A DNA stretch of 60,000 bases from Takakia lepidozioides (GCA_030704615.1 CM060731.1:74878756-74938755), one strand, 5' to 3'; counted from the first letter of the stretch, positions 1 through 12,560 are shown. Numbers and translations are program-made. The notes: generated by a model from the letters alone, not told the origin.

Positions 1-757
1 ATGAGCATAGAATGGCGCTAGCTGGAGTTTGTCTCACATCCTCAGTCGCAATGGTAGGACTCGGGGGGTATAGGTAGAAGAGAGAGTAATGGTGGTATGT
101 CCAGATTCCTGTTGGTATTGGTGAGGTGTGTTTCCACTGTAGGGGCGCCGCCGCCTGTGGAGGATATGTCGATGGCAGCTGGTGGTGGTGTGATGTTAGG
201 GCCCCCATAGAGCCCGCTGCGGTGAATGAGAGCAGCGAATGGGGCAGCAGTGAATGGGAGTTCAAGTAGAGCCAGCGGCTGGTGAGCCTTTGGGTGTGCA
301 TTCTCTGCGATAATGGCCGCGCCTTGCCCTGTTGGTTGATTGAGCCTGCATGGGGGGGGTGGGTAGCTTTTCAAGTACCTTATTTGCATGCTCGTAGAAG
401 AGTGCTAAGTTAGCACCTAGATTCTTGGTGATGGAATACTGGAGCGACAGGAGGTCAGTGTGATGTCCTTCCTGCCGGGCGGCCATGCTGATTGAGACCC
501 TATTTTCCATGGCCACTCAATCCTCTTTGATATCTGTCTCGATGGAGATGGCCTGAGCGGCTAGTTGCTTGTTGATTTCTGCCATTAGTGAGTCGTGGCC
601 TTGTTTTTTGGTTTGAGGTCGTCTTGGAGCTGATTCAGGCCCTTGGTCACTAACATGAGCACGTCGTGTTCCGCTACGACTTCCTGGGGCATAACGGCGA
701 GGCCAGTTACACTGGCACGACGTGAGCAGAGCTGCGGTTTTATGAGGGCAGTTTAAA

Positions 758-1528
758 TATGAAGGGTTGTAGTTGTTGAATCTTGCAGCTATGCAACTGT
801 AAATTGCAACACGGCCGACTACACAGTTTGGTGCAAAGCCTACATAACATTTTGAACCCTCAAGTTCATTTGCTAGCTAGCAGCTAATAAGCACATTTAA
901 TTAGGACAATCTCCAATAAATCCTAAGATACATGCATGTGACAATGCATCCCAGACCTATTGAAGTACTTATCTAGGTACAAAGCCCCATAACGTTTTCT
1001 GTTGAAAGCGTAGAAGACTAAGTAATTACAAGATAAATAGTATATTTTATTAAGTATATCTAGAACTCTCCTTAGTAGCACGCCAACGGAATGATGGGCG
1101 GAAACGTCCACACCCTTGCACTGAACCCTATATCCCATGAAAAGCGGGCACTGAATATCGTTCCGTGCAGTGAACCCGAGAGCTGTATTCAGGGCCCCAA
1201 ATACACCCCTGAATCCAAGTCAACGTGACTAACACATGCGTGTCAGCAGCTTGGCAATGAGCACGGCCCTCCTGCCAATGGGAGCTGAGCTACGCGGGGA
1301 TAGCGTGGGCGATTCAGGGGCAAGGGTGTGCGCTAGGAGGGGCTGCCTCGCCACAGAACCCAACAGGCCCTGAATCCATTACAGGGAGTCTTTTGGGCTC
1401 AAGGGTGGGGATGCTCTTTACAACATATGATAATGATCTATGTTATGTGACTTCTTATATATACACCCCAAATAGATATGAAGAGTTGTAGTTGTTGAAT
1501 GTTGGAGCTACAACTTTGCATTCCAACA
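758..1528. repeat. Direct repeat pair, possible decayed LTR ends
   Basis: Two copies of a ~53-bp sequence lie at 758-811 and 1477-1528. They share the core GTTGTAGTTGTTGAAT and both end in a CAACA-like terminus. Read on the minus strand the right copy starts TGTTGGAAT, just after a purine-rich stretch, as an LTR would. The flanks of the two copies do not match over any length, so a full LTR pair cannot be shown. The rest of 1-2000 has only short overlapping frames with no recognisable protein. Confidence 0.35.
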
Positions 1529-2007
1529 CTCTCCCAGAGTGGAAACATTTAATAATCTATAATCCCCTTTGCTAATCTCCAAATCTTCTTGAAATGTTTG
1601 GTTTCATGGTCCGAATTTTAAGAAAAATGATTTAAGAAGTTGTTTCTTGTAGTACTCCGTATCAATTGTAATTTTCATCTTCCTTAATTAGCTCCTTAAA
1701 AAATCCATAGATTTTCTGAGTCTTCAATACAGTGCAGTACTTTTCGTTTCCAACGCTTTTGATCTAAGTGACCCATTTTCAATTATGACACACGACATCA
1801 TTTTTCTTCTTGAATTTTCCATGTACATATACTACATTTTCATTTGTCTCATATTAGAGTGCAGTCACCATCCTATACATAGTCAGTTTTGCCCCGTTTT
1901 GAATTGCTTACAAGTATAATCCCTCTATAACTCTCCTGCTAAGATAGTCCAAGATAGTGGCTATCGCTACTAATTTTTCTCTGTATGTGCTAAAGCTCTT
2001 TTTCTTT

Positions 2008-2152
2008 TTTTCTTTTTTTTTGGAGAAAGGGGACTCAGGCCTGCTTGAACTTTATTTATAATTATTGGAGGGAAATAAGTTAAAACCCTCGGGTGCCAAA
2101 GGCTGCCATAAGGCATTTCACACGGGAGGCCGTGCCAGATAACGAAGAACAA
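2008..2152 (-). repeat. Poly(A)-ended retroposon tail (LINE/SINE-like)
   Basis: A T-rich tract is followed by GGAGAAAGGGGACTCAGG, then by a stretch with TTTATTTATAATTATTGGAGGGAAA. A diverged copy with the same order (T-tract, GGACGAAAGGGG, TTTATTGAGGATTATTG) lies at 12400-12560. Read on the minus strand both end in AAAA, as expected for the 3' end of a poly(A) retroposon. No reverse transcriptase is attached, so LINE and SINE cannot be told apart. Confidence 0.45.
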
Positions 2153-2299
2153 AGCTATTTGAGATGTTGTTCTACTGGATGTTTTTCTCCATTCTTAAAT
2201 AAGTATATAAAAAGACTTAATTTTATACATTTTAGATAATATTACCCTTTTACTGAAAAACATTTGTATGCTTCAAGTGTGATGTTTTCACGTCCTCAA

Positions 2300-2760
2300 G
2301 TGGTTATCATCCACATTCATCATTATTGTATTTCTAATGTAGATGTCATATATTCTACTTCTGTTGAAGATAGAGGAATCGTCGTTTGTGGTTTGCTAGT
2401 CCAACTTATAGCTCCTTCAGATAGAATAAGAACATATCATGATGTCAATTTTCTGCTGTCAATATCCTCGGCCCCATCTACTTCTAAATAACCGTGGCAC
2501 ACCATCTTTGGTACGGTTTTAGAACTTAAGTTGGAGCTTTCTTTGTAGAGAAGTCCATGATCTGATGTTCCTTTAAAATATCGAAAGATCTTTTTCCTGA
2601 AGACCACTGAGCAATTCCAGGATTGGCCATGTATTGCAATACGACTCCAACTGCATAAGCAATGTTGGGCCGTGTGCATACCATAGCATACATCAAGCTC
2701 CCAACACCAGACTGATAGGGCACATCAGCTATTTTCCGCCTTTGTGCTTCTGTACTTTGA
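2300..2760 (-). pseudogene. Ty1/copia RNase H fragment
   Basis: On the minus strand two overlapping frames give the copia RT-RNase H boundary (PYQSGVGSLMYAMVCTRP, where the family has a similar YQSAVGSLMY block), then RYFKGTSDHGLLY, a degraded GYSDAD-type motif (GYLEVDGAEDIDSRK), and near 2350 LSSTEVEYM, matching the conserved SSTEAEY box. A frameshift near 2580 and a stop near 2450 break it. Only the C-terminal end of pol is present. It is an old fragment abutting the unrelated fragments downstream. Confidence 0.8.
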
Positions 2761-2837
2761 GACTGATATTTAGTTAGTTCGTTGTTTAGTTAGTTAGTTA
2801 ATCCGAATTCAAATGAGGCATTGACTGGTTTATATGC

Positions 2838-3100
2838 CTCCATGCCTCCGAAGAGCAGCGTTTAACAACCTTGGATGATGTACGAGCTTATATGTTGGAC
2901 GATGAAATCCTTCGGTATAAGGATCGAATCTCTATTCCACAAGCTGGAGAATGGCGCATGAAGTTATTGCTTGATCATCATTCGTCCAATACTGGTCATT
3001 TTGGAGTAGCTAAAAGCTACGAGTTCTTAAAACGAACTTATCATTGGCCATTCATGCTTAAGGATGTGAAGATATTCATTCGGGCATGTATAAGGTGTGA
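2838..3100 (+). pseudogene. Ty3 integrase HHCC zinc-domain fragment
   Basis: The frame from about 2871 reads an integrase N-terminal zinc-binding domain: LLLDHHSSNTGHFGVAKS supplies the two histidines, then YEFLKRTYHWPFMLKDV, and FIRACIRCE gives the two cysteines. This is the H2C2 domain before the catalytic core of Ty3/gypsy integrases. The core is missing: the sequence changes near 3100 into a copia nucleocapsid motif, so this is a junction of two unrelated retroelements. Confidence 0.75.
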
Positions 3101-6100
3101 ATATCTTCTTCTGCAAGGAAACTGGACATATCATTAAGGATTGCCGCAAGAGAAAGACAGCCGAATTACACCTAGGAAATATTACAGTGGAAAATAGCCA
3201 GCTTTATGTAGCGGCACTGATCACGAGCAAATGCAAGGATTCAACATGGTATGTGGACACTGCAGCCATACAACATATGGCGTATGACAAACATACATTT
3301 TTTGACGTACAAGCCATAGCCAAAGGGACCAGTTGTTTATCTGGGAGACGATACAACGCATAAAAAATTGGGCGAAAAAATTGCTGTCATACAACTATGT
3401 GATGGTCAATGCAAGGAAGTACCTAATGTTCTTCATGTACCTAGACATGAAAAACTTGTTCTCAATTAAGCAACTAGACATAGCTGTCCAGAGGGGAAAT
3501 GAATATCAAAGAAGATAGATGCAACCTAAAGAATTCAAAATGAACCTTATAGCTAGTTGTTAGAGTGAGAATGACTTACAAGCTATGGACTGCAATAGAA
3601 TGCAATCAAACATGAATGCCGATAGTGTTAGAATCCAACAAGATTGACCGATTGGGACATATAAGTCAAGCAAGAATGCAACAATTATAAACTAATTCAA
3701 TGGTGAGAGGATTAGATTCTACAGATGTCAAGCAACTAACATTATGTAGTGACTGCATCTCGGGTAAACAACATAGAGAGAAATTTCTTGTAGAAGGAGG
3801 CACTAGAGCTACAGAACTACTAGGCCTCATATATATATAGGTATATGCGGACCAATGCAGACTGCAACACAAAATGGGTATAAGTACTTTATCACTTTCA
3901 TAGATGAATCTCTCTCAAGATTCACAACATATAAAACACCCAGCAGGAAGTTCCAAATTTATCTAATTTGCCAATGGGTAGTCGTTTACTTATTAAGGCA
4001 TACGTTTGAGCGATTTAAAAAATCAGCTAAACAAAAAAATAAAAGTTCTTAGGGCTCATGGAGGTGGGAAATACACATCTACGGACTTTTATCTATTCTG
4101 TCAAAGTTATGGAATAAAAAGATAATTCATAGAGTAGTAGGTACACCGCAACAAAATGGAGTGTAAAAGAGAAAGAAAAGGACTTTAATTATGGGAGCGG
4201 TACTTTCTATGTTGCATCATTCTAATCTACCCAATTCTTTCTTGGGGGGGGGGGGGGGGGGGGGGGCTTAATGACTACCAATTATCTACAGAATAGGTCA
4301 CCAACTACAGCCGTAAAAGAAAACAAGACACCAATCGAGATGTGGGTTGGAGTAAAACCAAATATCTCACATCTTAGAGTCTTTGGGTGTAAGGCTTATG
4401 CACTAATTCAAAAAGATAATAGGAAGAAACTGGATTCTCACACAGTAGAATGTACATTTCTGGGATATAGCGAAGAGGCTAAAGCTTATAGATTATTAAC
4501 AACACAAAAACAATAATCATGAATATCGAGGGATGTGGTGTTTAGAGAGACGGGTTACAAATCAGTAAGAGATACTAACATAGAAGAGAGAATGCAAGCA
4601 GAACAACAGAATGACCTGCAGTTAGATTCGTCTTTATTTAAACAGTATCCAAACACTAGTAATCAACACCTTTATAGATCACCACTTAATATATGTCCTC
4701 ATGTACAAGCTTCTCACATATCCAGTGTACGTCCACTATTACTACCCTCACAATCTGTGACATAAAATCAAGAAGTGGGAGCAATGCAGCCGACTAATTT
4801 GACAGGTTCAATCAGTCATCCGTATAATCACATACAGGAAATTGTGAGAGAGAGATCATCTAATATAGATATGAATACAACCCCACAACAAAGATGGGGT
4901 TAGAAATAGAAGGAATGAAGCCTTGGAAAGCTCTTATTATTCAATTATCAATTACAGAACCTACTACTTTTAAAGAGGCTCTATCAGGGTCAAATGCACA
5001 AGTTTATGGGGAGAAAGTTATAGAGTCAGAGCTTCTGTCACTTAAGAAAAATACCATCTGGTCATTAATTGAATTACCTGCTAATCGTAAAACGGCAGCC
5101 TTGTGTAAATGGGTTTTTAAGGTGAAATTAAAAGCTGATGGAAGTATAGAGAAATATAAAGCGCGTTCAGTAGCACAAGGTTATTCTCAGATTAAAAGGG
5201 AAGATTATGATGAATCTTTTGCACCTGTAGTGAAGATCACATCAATTAGAGTTATTCTACCTATAGCAGCTCAACTTACAAATCAAACAAATGGATGTTA
5301 AAACGGCATTTCTAGATGGTCATCTAGGAGAGGATATCTATATGAATATACCATAAGGACTTAGTTTACAGTCAAATACAAAGTTGGTCTGTAAATTAAA
5401 CATATCGCTTTATGGACTGAAACAAGCACCTACAACATGCATGGTATCAATGGATTCCAACGTAGTACTCTAGACACTAATGTATATGTTAAGGAACAAG
5501 AGAACTAATATTATGTGTTTCTAGCATTATATGTTGACGATGTTGTTATAGTTAGTAATGACTCCAAAGGTTTACTACAAGAAACAAATGAGTTATTAGA
5601 ATCCAAGTTTGAAATGGTGGATCTTGGTGACATATATTATTGCGTAGGGACACAGATATAAAGAAATAAAGAAGAGGTATTTTAATGTCACAAGAAAATT
5701 ATGTAGATGGGCTGATTCAGAGGTACAACGTGGATACATATAAACCTATATCTACTAGCTCCATTGGAAACTTGAGTGTAGTTGCCACAAGAAGATAGTC
5801 CTAAAGCCCTAAAAAAAAAAAAAAAACTATGGGATATGTTCCATATCAGAGCGCAGTAGGAAGCCAGGTTATGTTTCTTATGGTATGTACAAGACTAGAC
5901 GTATCATATGTTGTTGGAACATTGGCGCAACATTTGAGCAATCCAGGAGAGAAGCATTGGAGTGCTCTGAAAAGGATCATACGGTACTTACAAGGTACCA
6001 AGGAAAAGGGAGTAGTATTTAAAATGAACTTAGACGAAATTTTTCCTTTGCAAGGTTACTCGGATGCGGACTAAGGTGGAGATCATGTAGACAGCAGACA

Positions 6101-6530
6101 CTCAACATCAGGATACTGCTTAATTTTCTCAAGTGGAGTGGTTAGTTGGGGAAGTAAGAAACAACGTGGCTTTGTCAAGCACTGAAGCGGAATATATATC
6201 TTTGTCAAGAGCAGCGCCTATGGTAGTACTCATTATGATGACTGGCTGATCTCAACTTGTTTTCTTGATAATCAAAATAATCAAAAGTGAAATAGAATGT
6301 GAAGTTCTATGATAGGAGTAAGCACATCGACATACAGTTTCATTTCATTGAGAGCAAATAATGATAAAAAAGAAAAAATGTTGGCAGACGTACTTACCAA
6401 GAGCTTGTCGAAGGAAAAATACTATTATTGTATACAAGGACTCGTACTGCTTGACATCAATTCAGACATTGATCAGAAAAACCTTTTAAAAAAAAATTTA
6501 AGAAAGTTCAGACACCTTAATAATTAATTA
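3097..6530 (+). mobile_element. Degenerate Ty1/copia element, internal region
   Basis: Copia domains appear in order but in shifting frames. A CCHC knuckle (FCKETGHIIKDCRKRK, ~3105) is followed by a degraded protease (STWYVDTAAIQHM, where the family has a D-S/T-G site). The integrase zinc domain (GHISQARMQQL ... CSDCISGKQH) lies near 3655-3775, and an integrase C-terminal block (SHLRVFGCKAYAL) near 4370. RT starts near 4950 (ALCKWVFKVKLKADGSIEKYKAR), with MDVKTAFLDG near 5290 and LYVDDVVIV near 5530. RNase H has YQSAVGSQVMFLMVCTRLD (5840) and STEAEYISLSRA (6180), ending with EKMLADVLTKSLSKE (6380). Many stops and frameshifts make it inactive. No LTR pair could be delimited. Confidence 0.85.
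4244..4266 (+). repeat. Poly(G) tract inside copia integrase
   Basis: A run of 23 G lies exactly between the integrase segment coding LPNSF and the one coding TTNYLQNRSPTTAV. The family normally has only a few residues there. It is either a slipped homopolymer or an assembly artefact; if real it could form G-quadruplexes. Confidence 0.9.
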
Positions 6531-7089
6531 ACTAATCTCTCGTCAGTAGGAGTAGTATACTATGCAACTAAGGTAATATTTACAGTTAGGACATTGTATA
6601 CTAAATGAGTATTATGATAATCACTACTGTAGTATTCTAAAATATTTTAAATCATTTATATAATATAAGAAAATTAGACCATCATTACTTATGGAGCAAT
6701 ATCAACTACTAACACAATGGTTTTCTTGTACTATGTTTGAACTGAGTAGTATAATATAAAAGATTGTTGTCATGTTGTGTGGCATTAATTAAAAGAAGTA
6801 AATCCACCAACGAAGACACGTGTCTAAGAAGAAATCTCCAATCATGGCCAATAGCCATGTCGGATTTTGTCACCAGTATACGAGAATACTAGGTGGTTAG
6901 ACAATTATGCCATGTCAACATCCACATGGTAGGGGGATGAGAGTATTGGTAACTATTATATAAACTGTTCATGCCATGTCATGAGTTTTACTACTAGGCT
7001 GTCTGAATCCACTGGTTCTTTGTAACTCGGACTAGACCAATAGTAGGATGTCTTTTACTACTTAAAATGAGTAGTAAGAATCCCATTTT
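6531..7089. other. AT-rich stretch, nothing recognised
   Basis: This lies between the end of one copia pol and the next copia fragment. It probably contains 3' sequence or LTR of the preceding element, but no matching second copy is in the window and no protein was recognised. Confidence 0.4.
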
Positions 7090-8135
7090 CCTTCTAGTGA
7101 CGTGGATTTTCTACTGTCTATCGATCCGCATCACAACCCAACCAAAGTGGAAGCATGTTGTCTTTGTGAGGAATATTAAGACCACTTGCTGCTGTACCTT
7201 TTAAGTATCTAAAGATACATTTGACTACCTGCCAATGTGCTGGTCTCGGATATGAGAAATGTTGAGATACTATCCCCACTGCAAATGCTAAAGTAGGGCG
7301 GGTATATATCATAACATAAGCTGTCAAAGAGCCCACGACTTGTTGATAAGGGACATGATGTTATGATTGCTTCCACAACTTCAGCTGTTTGAGGGGCTTG
7401 AGTTTTATAAGGTTTAAGATTGATTCCAAGGGAGTGGCGACACATTGGCATTGTGTCATGCCAAATAGAATAAGTTTCGATTTAATATAGTGAGCTTGAA
7501 ATAGAAAAATAGTACGTATCAGCAGTGCGATTACAAAAAATTTAAATTCAATAAATAGTGAATAGGTCCGTGATCAATCATCTCCAAGGCTGATTTTAAC
7601 TTAGTCTTGGTATGATGTAAAAGTGACTGATTATCACAAACCAAAATTTCATCATTTGTACGTATAGTGCAATAATCAGTCGGGGCGTCCTTGAATATAG
7701 ACATTCTACGCCAATCGTTTAAATCCAGGATAAGGTAACAATCAATTTTTTCGTACCAACCACATGAAGCTTGTTTAAGACCATAAAGACTTCAAAGAAG
7801 TCAACACACTTGATGTTCATTGTCTGCTTGCACAAAGTCTTTAGGTTGTCTCATATGGATTTCTTCTTTGAGTTGGCCGTGTAAGAAAGCTATTTTTACA
7901 TCCATTTGGTAAACCTCCCAGTTGTAAATTGCATTGTAAATTGCAGCTAGGGCTAAAAGAATGCGAATGGAGGTAATCTTGACCATGTCAGAAAAAGTAT
8001 CATGGTAATCAAGACCTGTATTTTTTTTCGAGACTCTCGTGTAGAAAAATACTCAAATCCTTTCATTCTATCTGCCATCCTTATGGCCTTATCTATAGAG
8101 GGGTTCTTGTCTCTCTACCTCTTTATTGATGATTG
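7090..8135 (-). pseudogene. Ty1/copia RT-RNase H fragment
   Basis: Minus-strand frames give copia RT in order: SKKNTGLDYHDTFSDMVKITSIRI (~8040-7960, the family's F-A-P-V-V-K block), YQMDVKIAFLHGQLKEE (~7900), SLYGLKQA (~7780), HHTKTKLKSALEMIDHGPIHYLL (~7600), then MIYTRPTLAFAVGIVSQHFS and IFRYLKGT (7336-7200). Stops interrupt it near 7800 and 7460. Integrase and gag are absent. Its sequence differs from the copia element at 3.1-6.5 kb, so it is a separate insertion. Confidence 0.8.
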
Positions 8136-8950
8136 GCTTTACTCCATATACAAATTTAATTAATCTGTCCAATGGAGTCAAATCTTCTATGCCCAACATA
8201 CAACTTCGATACTGACTAACATTATCCCCTCAAAGAGTTTGTTGTAGTCGATACCATAACTCTCTCCATTTTCAAAATTGCATTGATGGGTGTAAATTCT
8301 TCTAAGAGTCAGTTTCTAAAATATACCCAGAAGCTCAAGCATTTCTTCTCTTCCCAATATTCTGCTTTATCCATCCATCGATCTGAATAAAATCCCTTAA
8401 AGAATGTGCTTACAAATTTCACCATCTGCCATACTTCTTGCAACAGTAGCATACTACTCTATGGAAAATAGCCAAAGCTCACACTCTTTTCTATCTTTCT
8501 TCCCATAGAATTCTGAATATGACTTGTTGCCTAAGAAGAGAAGTCGTTGGGCCATGTCGGATGCGGATGAATTCGATGATGAAGTGTCGCAACCGTTCAT
8601 ATCTCCCTCGGAGAGGATGGATGTAGGTTGACACTAGAATACAAAGGTAGCAAATGTTTTTAGGTAATAGAGTTCATAAATTTACTGTGATACAAGAACA
8701 ATTTCTTTACTATTTAATCTAGGCAAGTAAATTCTATCTTATGAGAGTCTAAGAGTGTAAGCTAGTTATAGTGTTTTTGCCAGGATTTAATCTCCAACAT
8801 GATCTCCGTGTAATCAAGTTGTGGCTGCCGGATATTCGGTCACATTTTCTAAGCAACATGTTATCTTAGAGAGCAGTGGTGGACGGATGCTCATGTTGAA
8901 TGAGGTGGGTTTTGGTGGTCTAGTTACAAGGTTGGCTCATTTGGCCCTAA
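8136..8950. other. No recognised gene
   Basis: Mixed AT-rich sequence between two copia fragments. Only short frames with no family resemblance are seen. Near 8560 the plus strand has a short peptide start (MSDADEFDDEVSQP) that ends within about 25 codons. Confidence 0.3.
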
Positions 8951-10065
8951 AGTCACGACTAGCTTGAGAAAGTTAATGGATCCACATTTGGCCTTAACTG
9001 TCTCTAAGCCAAGCCTACACTATTCTAGTATCGTTTGGCGCCAAATCTTTGGGGGTGAGGCTATCACTATAACAAATTATTTACAAAATAAATTACTCAC
9101 AAAGACTATTGTCACTCCTGAGGGGATTTGGATAGGCCAAAACCTAATTAATGTCAGTCATTTGCAAATTTTAGATTGTCATGCATATGCCCACATTCCT
9201 AAACAACAACAGAAGAAGCTAGATGCTAAGAGCCGTAGGTGCAGGTTTCTGGGATATAGCATTGATGTAAAGGGTTATCGCCTCCTTGACATTGACACTC
9301 GAAAGATTTAGTATCAATTGTGATGTTGTCTTTCATGAGGACCAACCCTCTCTCTAGTGGGAGTCACAATCTATTCCAATTAAGGAACCGGACACTTTTC
9401 AAGTGGGGGATGTTACGGTACCTATCCATCCTCTCCCACCCATTGTGCCCACTTGTATAACCTTTTCTCCCTTCACCACCTGTAGTGGCTATGGCTTTAC
9501 CCCATATTCCACCACTATCTAATGTGATAGGTACTTATGTGCACATTTCTTCTGCTGGATCTCTTGTTCTCCCCTCTAGAGGCGCAATGGACGTCCTATG
9601 ATAAATCCAGGTTATTCTCATTAGATGATATTCAACATATTGCTGAGATTCAGTCATTCATACCAGAACATGCAGATCGTTCAGCCTCATGAGTTGATGG
9701 TCCACCATTTTCTGCCCTCACTGGCTTTAACATTTGGTTCTCAACAAGATACAAGGTCTAGTCGCCTAGTCAAACCCAAACCTAAGTATATTCATTATCA
9801 TGAACGTCGAACTTAGACTTGTCTCATGACTGAGCCATTGTTTTACCAAGATGCTTCGACAAGGCCCGATGTTCACCATTGGTAGGCTGCAATTGACTCT
9901 GAGTTTCAATCATTGATGAAGAACCATACTTGGAAGCTTGCTGATCTACCAGTAGGATGCAAACCTGTAAATTGCAAATTGGTATTTAATTGAAGATGAA
10001 GCCTCATGGAACAATCAAGCATTACAAGGCTTGGCTTGTTGTGAAAGGACATTCTGAAATATGTT
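8950..10065 (+). pseudogene. Ty1/copia integrase C-terminus and RT start
   Basis: The frame 8964-9311 carries the copia integrase C-terminal pattern: ITITNYLQNKLLTKT, then SHLQILDCHAYAHIPK, KLDAKSRRCRFLGYS and KGYRLLDIDT. Further frames give the linker and the RT entry: AAIDSEFQSLMKNHTWKLADL near 9890 and, with a shift, a KPHGTIKHYKARLVVKG-like stretch near 10000-10045. It ends there, in the first RT block. Frameshifts occur near 9310 and 9990. It is unrelated in detail to the other copia pieces here. Confidence 0.78.
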
Positions 10066-10419
10066 TATAAAAAATTAAGCTTGATCAGTTTACCTATTTG
10101 AGTTTTTGATTATTGAAGATGCTAACAATTCTCGTCTTCATCCATCCAACACGGTTGAGTTCATGATCATATATAAATACATGGTATTACATCAATAAAG
10201 CTATAACTTCAACAAACAATATGTTTTGAATTTGAAGTTCATCCATGTAGGTGACCCCACTGATGCTACTTGTTTTAGAAGTTTAAACTCATGTATATGA
10301 CTTTTCATATCAACTCCTTTACTCAAACTTCAGTTTACGTCTTAGTTTGTTTAAGCATACTTCTGGCATCTCCAACACCATTTTTGTCAAGGTGTGTAGG
10401 ATACTATTAACTGTCTTAC

Positions 10420-11060
10420 TATGCCATTATCTTTACGAAATTGATCAAAGGCATTTGCAGAGACAAACTCCGAGCAAACTCCCCGCCATTGTCTGATCTT
10501 AGGGTTTTCCGGGTTTATCCTGTTTGTTTCTGCGTAAGAACCTTATACTCTTTAAACTTCTCTAGAATTTATTTTTTTTGTTTTAGGAAATTGACAATGG
10601 TTCTTCTTGAAAAAACATCGATGAATGGGACAAAATAGATAGCTCCCCCAAGTGATGTGGTTTGCATAGGGCCACAGATATATGAATGCACAATCTTTAA
10701 TAGAATCTTTGCACGTTGACCTCCGTCCTTCAAGAACTGTTGTCTGCGTGCTTGTCTTCTATACAACCCTTGCAAAGCTTAGTATGTTCCACCTCCTTTA
10801 AAAAGAGCCCTTCCACTAGGTTTAATTCTTTCAATTATTTGAGTTTCTTAGTGTTAATATGCCATAGCTGCCTTCTATGCCACAGTTTTGTATCTGAGAT
10901 AGTCTTTTTCAAATGACTCCGTAACAAGTGCTCTTCTGATTGTATTATGAATGTGTAACTTATACAAATTGTTTACCTTGATAGCTTTTGCTACGACATT
11001 TTCTTCAACATTGACTGTTCTTGAATAATACATTATATCCAGCTAGAACTATCTTTATCA
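10420..11060 (-). pseudogene. Ty1/copia integrase fragment
   Basis: On the minus strand 10775-10569 encodes the pre-integrase/integrase border: a VHSYICGPMQTTSLGG block corresponding to the family's H-S-D-I-C-G-P, then FVPFIDVFSRRT, the first catalytic Asp region. Near 10500 a frame gives LRSDNGGEFA, the second catalytic Asp with its DNGGEF context. Upstream (10900-10780) a degraded H2C2 region is visible. Frame changes and stops show decay. RT is absent. Confidence 0.75.
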
Positions 11061-11627
11061 CAGAAAGTAGAATCTAGCTCTAGAGTCTAATACTATATAA
11101 GATTTGGATTTAGCAAAAGGAATCTTATTAGACAAAGAGCTCACCTCCCAACCTTAAAAGCCTCATGATCAGACAACGACTGACTTCACCCCAAAGCTCA
11201 AAGTTTTACATCACAAGTCTAGTATGTTTTCTCAAATCTCATGACACCTGTTGAGACCTAATCTCTTGGGATTAGGCTAAAACCTACATAGATACAAGAG
11301 ATACAATTGTCTATATGCTACTAACGACATTCTCTGCATGTGTCACCGTCGTGGTTGGGGTTCAAATCATGCTACTCTGTCCTCTAGGTATAGGTTGTTG
11401 GCCCTCCTTTTAGTAGCGACTATCCATTTGTTTGTGTTAAATTTGAGAGAGAGAGATGTATATCACACACACATATATTTGTATTACAATAAGATGTGTA
11501 TTTATACACTGTCAGAAGGTAAGACCTTTCAATATTCTAGAGGTATGACTCTTAAGGAATAGTTGTGTCCTTTGATGGAAACCATTTGATGTGACTTTTG
11601 AAGTATACAGTTACTTATTTTTCAACA

Positions 11628-11636
11628 CCCTCCCTC
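11628..11636 (-). promoter_or_regulatory. Polypurine tract of the TRIM
   Basis: Minus-strand GAGGGAGGG immediately precedes the TGTTG start of the downstream LTR, where plus-strand priming is expected. Confidence 0.85.
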
Positions 11637-11726
11637 AACGAAATACTTCAAAAAACTAATGAGACAACCTCCTTCTCTTATCTAGAGACGACTCTCATTA
11701 GATCTCTATTAATCGGTTGAGCACTA

Positions 11727-11738
11727 GCTCTGATACCA
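11727..11738 (-). promoter_or_regulatory. Primer-binding site of the TRIM
   Basis: Minus-strand TGGTATCAGAGC abuts the LTR end without a gap. This is the standard plant initiator tRNA-Met priming sequence. Confidence 0.9.
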
Positions 11739-11743
11739 TGTTA

Positions 11744-11749
<6 letters not shown>

Positions 11750-11814
<65 letters not shown>
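11750..11814 (+). repeat. (GA)n microsatellite in one TRIM LTR
   Basis: About 32 GA units sit in the 11739-11985 LTR at the place where the other LTR has about five. This shows expansion after insertion. Confidence 0.95.
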
Positions 11815-11816
<2 letters not shown>

Positions 11817-12399
11817 TATATCACACACACATATATTTGTATTACAATAAGATGTAAATTTATACACTGTCAAAAGTTAAGACCTTTCAATATTCTAGAG
11901 GTATGACTCTTAAGGAATATTCGTGTCCTTTGGTGGAAACCATTTGATATGCCTTTTGAAGTATACAGTTGCTTATTTTCCAACAGTTTGCATTGAAGGA
12001 CCTTATGTATCTTGTTTATTACCATGGATTGATATTGATTAGTATGATTTGGTTGCATGGTAGGACCATAAGTACCTTAAATCTTGAGTGGGTCCAGTTG
12101 GGCACATGCTCCCAATCAAATAAAATATATATCAAATTTGTCTGTAATATAGTGAAAGAAATGAATGCTTCAAATCTTTCATATAGACAAAGATGAATCA
12201 AATAGAAATTTTTATAAATTTATCTCTTACCTACATGGTGGTAGCCCTGTGTTTCATGCATTGTTTTTTCCTCTTAATCAATGGACTTTTGTTTTTTTGC
12301 CATGTTTGCTCCTTGTTAGTTTAGTTTTCAAGTTATCTCTACGTGTTCCAGGCTGGAGAAGTGTTAACAAAATATTACTCCTTACAAAAATGCATTAAC

Positions 12400-12560
12400 A
12401 TACCATGTTTTTTTTTTTTTTTTTGGACGAAAGGGGAGGTAGCCTTTGAGAGTTTTATTGAGGATTATTGAAAGGAAAAAATTCAACCCTTACATGACCG
12501 TAGGCGGCCATGAGGCAAATACTCACATAGACCATGATGGATGACCCGAGGAGCAGTTAC
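12400..12560 (-). repeat. Second poly(A)-ended retroposon tail
   Basis: A T-tract is followed by GGACGAAAGGGGAGG, TTTTATTGAGGATTATTG and a GGCGGCCATGAGGCA stretch. The order matches 2008-2152, where the last block reads GGCTGCCATAAGGCA. The two are members of one dispersed family. Confidence 0.5.

Larger units (their letters stand above)
11435..11985 (-). mobile_element. Complete TRIM (miniature LTR retrotransposon)
   Basis: Two similar LTRs (11435-11627 and 11739-11985) flank only about 111 bp of internal DNA. In minus orientation the upstream LTR begins TGTTGGAAAATAAG and ends AAATTTAACA. It is followed directly by the primer-binding site TGGTATCAGAGC (11738-11727, complementary to initiator tRNA-Met), and the purine tract GAGGGAGGG (11636-11628) precedes the second LTR. 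A 5-bp target duplication GTTTG lies at 11430-11434 and 11986-11990. No coding capacity exists, so it must be mobilised in trans. The LTRs differ mainly by a (GA)n expansion and scattered substitutions, so insertion is not recent. Confidence 0.92.
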
